64,000 nucleotides of DNA from VRUE01 sp963703335 (GTDB lineage Bacteria > Actinomycetota > Thermoleophilia > Solirubrobacterales > 70-9). The DNA is taken from assembly GCA_963703335.1 (NCBI GenBank), contig OY969812.1, forward strand, positions 372,001 through 436,000. The letters are read 5' to 3'. Shown here piece by piece: positions 57,835 through 64,000 of this stretch. The position numbers and the translations under genes were made by a program. The notes below the pieces were generated by a model. That model saw only the letters and a list, made by a program, of their open reading frames with translations. It was not told where the DNA came from and did not search any database. How positions within the stretch are numbered: position 1 is the first letter of the stretch; every line of letters starts with the position of its first letter.

Positions 57835-58054
57835 CTGAGGCTCCCTCGCCGAAATCGATTCGCTCAGGGATCGGCTGGTCGGCTGCGAACTTCATGAGGC
57901 AATCCCAGCCGCAGAAGAAATGCTGGCCGTCGTCACGGCGCACTTCGATGAAACTGACGGGCAGGTATGGCGGCGGGGTAGCTGTCGTGGCGTTGCAGGG
58001 GTTCCCGTCACCGCAGTCAGGGCCGTCGCAGAAATAGGTGCGATCAATCCCCAC
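57824..58054 (-). CDS. Small cysteine-rich protein, possible zinc ribbon
   Basis: 76 residues from GTG 58054: TYFCDGPDCGDGNPCN and FFCGWDCLMKFAAD give two CxxxC-type pairs, as in small treble-clef proteins common in actinophage genomes. Function unknown. Confidence 0.6.
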   Translation of the reverse strand: MGIDRTYFCDGPDCGDGNPCNATTATPPPYLPVSFIEVRRDDGQHFFCGWDCLMKFAADQPIPERIDFGEGASDAR

Positions 58055-58568
58055 TGGAGCCTCCCTTCAGTTCGGTGAAGTACGTCAGCCCCAAGCCAGA
58101 GTTGGCGATCGCCTCGGCACACGCGTCCCCGTAGGCGATGAGCGCCGAAGGACCACCCGAGTTGCCAGGTGCCGACTGACCCGCCCCGGCTATGAAGGTG
58201 AGACGTCCCCGGATGAAGCAGACGGCGGTGGCCTTCGGGACCGCTGCGTGCCACCATTTCACGTCGGTGCGGGAGAAGACCAGGGCTATTCCGTTGCCGT
58301 GGTCCGCGAGGCGTTCAACCCACCTGCCCGCCTCCTTGCCATAGGGGGGGTTGAGCCAGACTCGGCCAGACCACGGATAGGAGAGGCCGTTTTCCTCGCG
58401 AGTGATCCTGCGCTCAGCAGGAATCCAGTCAGCATCCTTCCACGGCGGGGCGCAGGGGTCGAGGTCGAAGCGCAACCCAATCGCCTCGAAGACCTCCGGC
58501 GGCGTCCACCACTCATCGGTGCGGCCTTCTACCGGGGCGTGGGGATGGGCACCGCCGAAGCCGCTCAC
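58044..58568 (-). CDS. Phage-type DNA N-6-adenine methyltransferase
   Basis: 174 residues: DEWWTPPEVFEAIG, LRFDLDPCAPP, the catalytic RVWLNPPYGKEAGRWVERL and ALVFSRTDVKWWHAAVPKA follow the phage Dam-like methyltransferase family (short form, NPPY). It differs from the D12-class enzyme at 55670, so the element carries two unrelated adenine methylases. It overlaps the neighbouring genes. Confidence 0.88.
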   Translation of the reverse strand: MSGFGGAHPHAPVEGRTDEWWTPPEVFEAIGLRFDLDPCAPPWKDADWIPAERRITREENGLSYPWSGRVWLNPPYGKEAGRWVERLADHGNGIALVFSRTDVKWWHAAVPKATAVCFIRGRLTFIAGAGQSAPGNSGGPSALIAYGDACAEAIANSGLGLTYFTELKGGSSGD

Positions 58569-60589
58569 GGTCCCTCCTTCAGCTCGGCTGCCTTCTTACG
58601 GGCTTCTTGGGCAGCTGTTTCGAAGGTCGGTTGGATCGCTTCCCATAGAGCCACCTCGCCGGTTGATCCACCCGCGTCGGCTTTGTTTCTGAACTCGGCC
58701 GCTCTTCGCTCGAACCCCTCCGCTAGTTCTCCTAGTGCGGTTTCGGCTCGGGCTGCGCGTTTCTGTTCAGGGTTTAGGAGATCTTCAGCGGCCTGCTGGT
58801 AGCGGTAGGCGTCTTCTCGGAGGGCTTTCTCTCGGTCTCGCTCTGCCTCGGCTTTGCTGGCGCGGTCCCGTTCGCGTTGGATCACGGCCGGCCAGCGGAC
58901 GTACTCGTCTGGGTCTTTCAGCCTCTCCTCCAGCCCCGAGGAGTCCTGGGAGGTGGCTGGGAGGTAGCGGCGGGCCTCGTAGCGGTCGTTGTCGTTGTCG
59001 TAGTCGCCGATCCCCCACCACACCCAGAAGTGAGAAGGGCGGGGCAGTCCCGGGAGATCCTTTTCGCGCATGATCGTGACCGGCCCCCAGTCCTCTTCGT
59101 CTCCTCCCTCTGGTTGCGAAGAAGCAGCGAGTGACGGGTCGGCGCTGACCGTGTTGGACGGGGCATTCCGCCACTCTTCGAGGTGCTCGGCGAGGGTTTT
59201 GCCGTCGGCCAGGACGGACTTGCGGTCGGCGTCAACGATGACACTTGGGTCGCGTAGCGCTCGTTCCAACTCAGGCGGGAGTGCGTCGTCTCCCTCTACC
59301 TGGGTAGGGGCTGGGTTGCAGTCGGGGCAGGGAACGGGGCCAGATGGTCCGAAGGACTCAACTCGGCTCCCGTCACACGATGAGCATTTCGCCTCGCTCA
59401 GCCCCTGGAAGAAACAGCGCAGCCAATTAGCGTCAGCCTTGGCGTCCCCCTCTTTGGCAAAGGTCTCGATCAACGGCAAGAAGCGACCGAGCGCCACCGC
59501 AAGCCGCCGCTCCTGATCTCCCTGGGAGTCTGAGGGGGGCAAAACTGCAGCACGTAGAGCGGCGTCGATCGCGGCCGAGGCGTCAGCTTCGTAGCGTTCG
59601 CGGAAGTCCTCCCAGTGGGCCTCGTCAGGGCAGAGCGCCCGTGCAGCTTCAAGCCGAACGTCCTCGCTGCTCAGCCGCTCCCGCAGCCTCTCTACCTCTC
59701 CTGCTGGGGGCTGCGGGACAGAGGCGATGTAGTCGGCGACGGCCTTGGCATGAGCCTCCTCGCCGACGCAGGATTTGCAGTCGCACGGGCGGCTTGGAAC
59801 GAGGCGGGCGTAAAGGTCGGGACCGGATTCGCCAGTGACTCCAGAGAGAGCGTCGATCAAGGCACTACTTGCACCCGCCAGGCCCGCCCAGTGGTCCAGG
59901 TGGACGAGAGCGCAGTCCTCGGCGAAGTGGCCGTAGGCGCTCATGTTCGGCCCGCCGCCTAGCTGCGGGAGCGCCAGTTCGATGGCCTTCTTTAGCCGAT
60001 CTACTTGCTCGCCCTCCTCCCCCCGGTGCTCCCGAGAGGCGAGGTTGCGGAGGAAGGCGGGCCAGTAGCCCGGCTCGCAGCCGAGTGCTTCGAGCATCTC
60101 TCCCAGTTTTCCGAGCCGCTCCCTCTCCTCGTCGCTAAGTACTGGGGCGGGGGGCTGGGTGGCCTTAAGTTGCTCAGCAAGCTGGCGTACGCGGTAGACC
60201 TGTTGGCCGTGGTTGTGCTTCCAGTGACGGGCTCTGCCTTGCGCCTTCTTGCGGGCCTTCTTCTCCCGGCGGTAACGGGCGCGCCATTCGTCGCGCCCGC
60301 GGCTCACTGAATCGAACTCAGCTTCCAGGAGCTTCTCGCGTTCGGCCATCGCATCCAGTTCGTCCCCCTGGTGCTCTGAAGGAGGCGGAACCGACTCGCG
60401 CAAGGAACGGAAGCGGCCCCCAGAACGCAACTGCTTGTCCCCCTGGTGCTCTGGCTGGGAGAGAGCGGCGCGGAGCTTCCCGAAGCCGGATACGAACGCT
60501 GGTGTCTCAGCCCTCGTGTCGGGTTCGAGCAAGGCGTAGATCTCGTCGAAGGTCAGCTCCACCGAGAGCGTCTGTGTGCGGTCGCTCAC
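58565..60589 (-). CDS. Large modular coiled-coil protein of unknown function, integrated element
   Basis: 674 residues from GTG 60589 (GTGA overlap with the upstream gene). Charged and helical, with coiled-coil stretches (WRARYRREKKARKKAQGRAR; ERDRASKAEAERDREKALRE). A short motif recurs as QPEHQGDK, PSEHQGDE, REHRGEE and SDSQGDQE, marking block borders. Two Cys patches: CDCKSC and CSSCDG ... CPDCNP. The pattern recalls patchwork proteins assembled by recombination in temperate phages. No enzyme motif seen. Confidence 0.7.
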   Translation of the reverse strand: MSDRTQTLSVELTFDEIYALLEPDTRAETPAFVSGFGKLRAALSQPEHQGDKQLRSGGRFRSLRESVPPPSEHQGDELDAMAEREKLLEAEFDSVSRGRDEWRARYRREKKARKKAQGRARHWKHNHGQQVYRVRQLAEQLKATQPPAPVLSDEERERLGKLGEMLEALGCEPGYWPAFLRNLASREHRGEEGEQVDRLKKAIELALPQLGGGPNMSAYGHFAEDCALVHLDHWAGLAGASSALIDALSGVTGESGPDLYARLVPSRPCDCKSCVGEEAHAKAVADYIASVPQPPAGEVERLRERLSSEDVRLEAARALCPDEAHWEDFRERYEADASAAIDAALRAAVLPPSDSQGDQERRLAVALGRFLPLIETFAKEGDAKADANWLRCFFQGLSEAKCSSCDGSRVESFGPSGPVPCPDCNPAPTQVEGDDALPPELERALRDPSVIVDADRKSVLADGKTLAEHLEEWRNAPSNTVSADPSLAASSQPEGGDEEDWGPVTIMREKDLPGLPRPSHFWVWWGIGDYDNDNDRYEARRYLPATSQDSSGLEERLKDPDEYVRWPAVIQRERDRASKAEAERDREKALREDAYRYQQAAEDLLNPEQKRAARAETALGELAEGFERRAAEFRNKADAGGSTGEVALWEAIQPTFETAAQEARKKAAELKEGP

Positions 60590-60795
60590 TGGTGGCCCTC
60601 CTTCCAAATGTGCGAATCGTGGACCCACTCGTCGGCGGCGATTGACTCGGTGACCAGGTGGACTCGTTCGCCCTTCTTCAGCGGTTTTTCACAGATCGGG
60701 CACTGATCGCCGTCGCAGGGAGCCTTGGAGGGGTTAGTGGTTCCGGCGGGATAAACCGTTGTCTCAGCCCAGCCGTGCAGCAATAGGTCGCTCAC
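60586..60795 (-). CDS. Small zinc-finger-like protein
   Basis: 69 residues. CDGDQCPICEKPLKKGERVH carries a CxxxxCxxC pattern and a later HDSHIW may supply His ligands, as in small phage zinc proteins. The start is ATG 60795. It overlaps genes on both sides by 4 bases. Confidence 0.6.
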   Translation of the reverse strand: MSDLLLHGWAETTVYPAGTTNPSKAPCDGDQCPICEKPLKKGERVHLVTESIAADEWVHDSHIWKEGHQ

Positions 60796-60986
60796 TGGTC
60801 TTTGCCTCCTGCGGGAACGGAAACGCCGTGGGCCTCTTCACAGGCGGCCAGGGCCTCGCCGCATTCATCGAGTTCCGAAGAGAGACGCCTCGACTTGCAG
60901 CGCTCTGCGTAGAGCCGGGGGAAGAAAACGCGTTCGATCTCTTCGACCGAGCCAAAACGGCGCTTCAAACGCGCGTCACCCGCCAC
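60792..60986 (-). CDS. Small protein of unknown function, integrated element
   Basis: 64 residues. GTG 60986 is preferred over GTG 60995, because AGGAGG lies eight bases before the former and directly abuts the latter. LKRRFGSVEEIERVFFPRLY is amphipathic and basic. No family recognised. Confidence 0.55.
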   Translation of the reverse strand: MAGDARLKRRFGSVEEIERVFFPRLYAERCKSRRLSSELDECGEALAACEEAHGVSVPAGGKDQ

Positions 60987-61323
60987 CCTGACCACCTCCT
61001 ACCTGCTCTATGGCGGCTTCAAGGGCGTCCCTCACTTCGCGGTTGATGTCGCCGAGGCGACCGCCGATCGCGTTCACCGCTGCCGCCACAACCTCATCGG
61101 AGAGGAGGGCGGAGAAGAGCAGGGGCGCGGCCTCTTCGATGCTGTCAAGCACCTCGTGGCACATCCCTGGCCGAATACTGCCGTTGGGATCGAGGTCGTC
61201 CCACTGCTCACCGACGACCCGCCGAGTCCGTTCGTACCGAGCCTTCGCGAGAGCTTCGATCTGCCCGCGGCCAACCAGCAGCGGCACCTTCGGACTGTCC
61301 TGGTGTGGGGCGGGGCTGCTCAC
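60976..61323 (-). CDS. Protein of unknown function, integrated element
   Basis: 115 residues, mostly helical: QIEALAKARYERTRRVVGEQ, EAAPLLFSALLSDEVVAAAV and INREVRDALEAAIEQVGGG. The C-terminus overlaps the next gene. No family recognised; in actinophages such helical proteins are common without known roles. Confidence 0.58.
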   Translation of the reverse strand: MSSPAPHQDSPKVPLLVGRGQIEALAKARYERTRRVVGEQWDDLDPNGSIRPGMCHEVLDSIEEAAPLLFSALLSDEVVAAAVNAIGGRLGDINREVRDALEAAIEQVGGGQGGG

Positions 61324-61601
61324 GACAGGCTCCGGGGGTCGATGCCGTACTTCACCGGCTCGGCAATTGCACGTAGGGCCTGGACGATGTGGTCGAGGTT
61401 GCTGCCGTCGCCAAGTGCATCGCCGATTGCCTCCGCCACCCGCTCCTGTCCCTCGGCTATGGCGAGGTTGGAGTGGACGAGGGCCTTCCGCATGTATCGG
61501 TCGGTGGCGTCAAAGATGTCCTTGCGCTGGAAGAGATCCGACTCCTCGATAAGCCTCAGCGCCTCTGCCTTGTGGTCGACCTGGTGTGTTGTCTCAGGCA
61601 T
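61320..61601 (-). CDS. Small helical protein of unknown function
   Basis: 93 residues from ATG 61601, which overlaps the upstream stop. DHKAEALRLIEESDLFQRKD and NLAIAEGQERVAEAIGDAL suggest helices. It resembles its neighbours in composition; no family recognised. Confidence 0.58.
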   Translation of the reverse strand: MPETTHQVDHKAEALRLIEESDLFQRKDIFDATDRYMRKALVHSNLAIAEGQERVAEAIGDALGDGSNLDHIVQALRAIAEPVKYGIDPRSLS

Positions 61602-61869
61602 CGGCCTCACGCTTTTCCTCGGGCAGCGGCGTCAGTGCACGCAGAACCCCGATGGCCTCGGTGGCTTCGGACAGGTAGTCCTGCAGATTAGTGACCGTCT
61701 CCCAGTCGAGGGGCGGGTTTCGGCCGATTGCCTCCAGCCGTTTAAACGCGAGTCGGTAGTCCTCGGCGCTTTCCTCGCGCAGAGCCTCGGCGACCTTTTG
61801 GCCGATCCTGGTCTCAGTGCTCTGACCGCTCCCATCCTGCACCTCAATGATCGGTTCAACTAGTTCCAC
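61594..61869 (-). CDS. Small acidic helical protein of unknown function
   Basis: 91 residues from GTG 61869: GQKVAEALREESAEDYRLAF and VTNLQDYLSEATEAIGVLRA. Acidic, helical, without Cys. No family recognised. It overlaps a possible 38-codon frame at its start. Confidence 0.58.
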   Translation of the reverse strand: MELVEPIIEVQDGSGQSTETRIGQKVAEALREESAEDYRLAFKRLEAIGRNPPLDWETVTNLQDYLSEATEAIGVLRALTPLPEEKREADA

Positions 61870-61976
61870 GGGTGTCTCCCTTCTCGTCGTCGGTTATCAA
61901 GAGGAGTGCTGGCTCGCTCGATGTACGTGTCGCCGGGCAACATGTGGCGCTTGTGGATCACCGTTTTACGCGGCAT
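61860..61976 (-). CDS. Possible 38-residue basic protein
   Basis: ATG 61976 to TAG 61860, beginning PRKTVIHKRHMLPGDTYIE and ending RRREGRHPWN. The ATG overlaps the end of the HNH gene and the stop overlaps the next start, as between other genes here, and it fills the only gap in this run. No Shine-Dalgarno is clear. Confidence 0.4.
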   Translation of the reverse strand: MPRKTVIHKRHMLPGDTYIERASTPLDNRRREGRHPWN

Positions 61977-62496
61977 CGGTACTCACCCCCGCCGGGCTCT
62001 CCAACTTCAGCCGCTCGTACATCGACTGGTGACCGGGGTGCTTCTCGTCGATGCGCTGGCAGAACAGCTTGGCCTCGTCGTCGAGCTCGTGCCAGGCGAT
62101 TACCTCGGAGCGGTTCTCCAAGGCTTCGTGGAAGGCGCGGCACACCGGGGCTCCGATCACCGGCTCGTAGAGGATCGGGGCAAGGTCGTCATCTGGGAGG
62201 TCACCGAAGGTCCGGCGGATCCACTCGGCCGGCACGAGGTGGTGCGGGTCGAGTGGTCCCCAGCAGCGGTGGCCGGGGCGGTGTGACTTTGCCCAGCAGG
62301 GCCACTCGGTAACGAGCTCGGAGAAACGCGTGTGGGCCTCAGCGACGGCGGGTGACTCGGACCTGGCTCGCGACTTCATGCCCGGCTCGTTCTGCGAGCC
62401 GCATTCGGGGCAGCGCAGTTCGGAGGGGTGGAACTTTTTGCTGAGGCTCGACTTGCCCTCCCAGGCGTGGCCGTTTCTGCAGGCGTAGTTGGCCAC
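61966..62496 (-). CDS. HNH-endonuclease-like protein with N-terminal zinc ribbon
   Basis: 176 residues from GTG 62496 (TAGTG overlap with the upstream stop). N-terminal ribbon: CRNGHAWEG ... LRCPECGSQ. The centre has HRCWGPLDPHHLVPAEWI, a DxHH-type HNH core, and ends with NRSEVIAWHELDDEA. It could be a phage nuclease (packaging-associated or homing). The third His/Asn of the motif is not certain, so nuclease activity is probable, not proven. Confidence 0.7.
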   Translation of the reverse strand: MANYACRNGHAWEGKSSLSKKFHPSELRCPECGSQNEPGMKSRARSESPAVAEAHTRFSELVTEWPCWAKSHRPGHRCWGPLDPHHLVPAEWIRRTFGDLPDDDLAPILYEPVIGAPVCRAFHEALENRSEVIAWHELDDEAKLFCQRIDEKHPGHQSMYERLKLESPAGVSTDAA

Positions 62497-62732
62497 TACG
62501 ACTCGCCCCCACCCTGCTTGCCCTGAATGATGTTCTGGGCGTGGACCGTTACGAACGGAAAGCGAGCAAGTAGGGCGAGGCGTACGGCGTGGACGACCGC
62601 GGTGAAGGCACACAAGCTCGCCACAACCACGTAGCCGGGATCAGCAAGTTCACCGCGCGCCAACCCGTAGATCAGGAAGCCGGTGACGATCGCGTTGGTC
62701 AAGCCGAAGAACGCTGACACGGCGGCTGACAT
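62496..62732 (-). CDS. Small membrane protein
   Basis: 78 residues with two hydrophobic segments (SAFFGLTNAIVTGFLIYGLA and YVVVASLCAFTAVVHAVRLA) and a short polar tail. Such a two-helix protein could be holin-like, but no lysin lies next to it, so the role is open. Confidence 0.62.
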   Translation of the reverse strand: MSAAVSAFFGLTNAIVTGFLIYGLARGELADPGYVVVASLCAFTAVVHAVRLALLARFPFVTVHAQNIIQGKQGGGES

Positions 62733-63901
62733 CAGGCCGCTGCCTTCTCCTCGAGCCGCTCACCGTCGACGTCGACCTCCCAGCAGGGAGCGCAGACTCG
62801 GGGCGCCTTCACCTTCTGGGGCATCGAGCCGTCTGGGTGAACAGCGATCTCCGAGACCGCCACGGGGCAGGCAACGAAGTGGGCCGGGTCACGGTTGAAC
62901 TCTTCGGCCATCTTCGGGTGTGGTGAGAAGTGAAGCCCTCCCCCGCACTCCTCCTTGCCGCCGTCCCAGTCCGGTGCCTCCGGGGTCGAGCCAGGCTCAT
63001 AGGCCGTCCCGCGACTCGACACGAAATCCTTACCCAGGGCCTTGAAGAGGATCGCTACGTCTTGGCCGGCGAGCTTGCGGTTGAGCCCGCCGCCCTTGCG
63101 GATTTCAACGCCGTAGAACTCACACCAGTCGGCGCCGGTCTCAAGCCTTGGTGCCTCCAAGATGACTGCGCCGGGAACATTGATCTTTGCCGATTCGTGG
63201 CGCCAGAACCGCGGCTGGCTAAAGAGACTGGCTTTGCCGGTGACGCTCGAGGTCCCCCACGCCTCCATCCTCGGGCTCGAGGTCTCCCGCGCCACCATCG
63301 TCGGGCTCGAGGTCCCCCACGCCTCCATCCTCGGGCTCGAGGTCCCCCACGCCTCCATCGTCGGGCTCGAGGTCTCCCGCGCCTCCATCCTCGGGCTCGA
63401 GGTCTCCCGCGCCACCATCCTCGGGCTCGAGGTCTCCCGCGCCACCATCGTCGGGCTCGAGGTCCCCCACGCCTCCATCCTCGGGCTCGAGGTCCCCCAC
63501 GCCTCCATCGTCGGGCTCGAGGTCTCCCGCGCCTCCATCCTCGGGCTCGAGGTCTCCCGCGCCACCATCGTCGGGCTCGAGGTCTCCCGCGCCTCCATCC
63601 TCGGGCTCGAGGTCTCCCGCGCCACCATCGTCGGGCTCGAGGTCCCCCACGCCTCCATCCTCGGGCTCGAGGTCCCCCACGCCTCCATCGTCGGGCTCGA
63701 GGTCTCCCGCGCCTCCATCCTCGGGCTCGAGGTCCCCCACGCCTCCATCCTCGGGCTCGAGGTCCCCCTACAGACGATCCTCGGGGACCCCGAGTCGATG
63801 ACGAAGTGCTCGTTGGTGACAATGACAACGTCCTCGTCCCAGCCTTTATTAGTCTTCTTCAGCGCCTTGTCCAGTTGGGCCTGGGTGCGGACCTCGATCA
63901 C
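62732..63901 (-). CDS. Repeat protein with tandem 10-residue units and a conserved C-terminal domain
   Basis: 389 residues from GTG 63901 (AGGAG upstream). N-terminal 45 residues: EVRTQAQLDKALKKTNKGWD. Then 17 units of TSSP-(R/T)-M-(E/V)-A-(WG/RE), plus degenerate ends, which would suit a beta-solenoid. The C-terminal ~160 residues (VAILFKALGKDFVSSRGTAY ... PDWDGGKEECGGGLHFSPHP ... HFVACPVAVSEIAVHPDG) form a domain I have seen in actinophage and actinobacterial proteins but cannot name with certainty. Candidates: surface/tail-like or effector protein. Confidence 0.72.
   Translation of the reverse strand: MIEVRTQAQLDKALKKTNKGWDEDVVIVTNEHFVIDSGSPRIVCRGTSSPRMEAWGTSSPRMEARETSSPTMEAWGTSSPRMEAWGTSSPTMVARETSSPRMEARETSSPTMVARETSSPRMEARETSSPTMEAWGTSSPRMEAWGTSSPTMVARETSSPRMVARETSSPRMEARETSSPTMEAWGTSSPRMEAWGTSSPTMVARETSSPRMEAWGTSSVTGKASLFSQPRFWRHESAKINVPGAVILEAPRLETGADWCEFYGVEIRKGGGLNRKLAGQDVAILFKALGKDFVSSRGTAYEPGSTPEAPDWDGGKEECGGGLHFSPHPKMAEEFNRDPAHFVACPVAVSEIAVHPDGSMPQKVKAPRVCAPCWEVDVDGERLEEKAAA
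63246..63785. repeat. 30-base tandem repeat array, about 17-18 units
   Basis: Units begin CTCGAGGTC every 30 bases from 63246 to 63756; only a few positions vary, giving three variable sites in the protein. A block of four units (RMEARE-TMEAWG-RMEAWG-TMVARE) occurs three times (units 2-5, 8-11, 13-16), showing a 120-base higher-order repeat. It is coding, in register with the gene at 62732. Confidence 0.93.
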
Positions 63902-63913
63902 TTTTGACTGCTC

Positions 63914-64000
63914 CTATCCGAGGCAGTCAGTCCCGCCTCCGTTATGGTTTTTGAAGGCGAAGGAGAAGCTGGTGAGGGCACAGGTGCAGGCGGCCGGCAC
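63914..64000 (-). CDS. C-terminal end of a gene running off the window
   Basis: The minus-strand frame is open from the window edge to TAG at 63914 and ends CALTSFSFAFKNHNGGGTDC-LG. The stop lies 13 bases before the next start, in keeping with the tight packing. Identity cannot be judged from 28 residues. Confidence 0.45.
   Translation of the reverse strand: MPAACTCALTSFSFAFKNHNGGGTDCLG

Noticed and set aside
63246..63785. CRISPR array
   Set aside because: Units are contiguous with a 30-base period and have no unique spacers; they are coding.
63055..63907. Open frames on both strands through the 30-base repeats
   Set aside because: A 30-base unit without stops leaves all matching frames open; only the frame of the 62732 gene has conserved sequence on both sides of the array.

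Overview
The window is high-GC, densely packed bacterial DNA with many 1-4 base start/stop overlaps. The mix of families (dcw cell-wall cluster with mraZ, two-subunit glycine dehydrogenase, Ku with a stand-alone LigD polymerase, Tad/Flp pilus genes, very large secreted NHL/Fn3 and propeller proteins) points to a GC-rich actinobacterium, most likely class Thermoleophilia (Solirubrobacterales type). That placement is inferred from protein families, not measured.

Layout. 1-6643 (minus) is one co-directional run scpA-scpB-rluB-aroH-hisC-DAHP synthase-tyrA-aroA, joining chromosome segregation, pseudouridylation and aromatic amino-acid synthesis; between hisC and DAHP synthase lies a candidate attenuator whose leader peptide ends in a Phe/Tyr/Trp-rich run. 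6715-14920 holds secreted proteins, trpS, a DHA2-type exporter, an M14 peptidase, an ECF sigma factor with its presumed membrane anti-sigma factor, and a TTA-codon-rich secreted protein. 14959-18320 carries fetAB and the Ku/LigD-polymerase NHEJ pair. 18341-22785 (minus) is the glycine cleavage operon gcvT-gcvH-gcvPA-gcvPB, with gcvPB frameshifted. 23444-47542 (minus) is the division and cell-wall (dcw) cluster: mraZ-rsmH-ftsL-ftsI, then an island of about 8 kb of secreted proteins (one TTA-rich, one NHL/Fn3/propeller, one large adhesin-like, one collagen-like), then murE-murF-mraY-(acetyltransferase)-murD-ftsW-murG-murC-murB-ftsQ-ftsZ. ftsQ appears broken, lacking its POTRA region. 48573-52793 (minus) is a Tad/Flp pilus operon with a histidine kinase.

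From 52.8 kb to the right edge is an integrated element, probably a prophage. A large serine recombinase has been inserted into the end of the kinase's partner response-regulator gene, so that the recombinase now ends in the regulator's winged-helix tail. The element carries two unrelated adenine methyltransferases, a MazG-like protein, an HNH-type protein, many small overlapping genes, and a protein with about 17 tandem 10-residue repeats.

A second theme is a set of about ten long, near-perfect hairpins scattered over the chromosomal part (5-48 kb), at gene junctions or overlapping start codons. Two of them are related in sequence and lie in the same reading frame inside murC and murF, like the in-frame palindromic elements known from Rickettsia. 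I see none in the integrated element. No gap between genes exceeds about 260 bases, and I recognise no tRNA, rRNA or CRISPR array.
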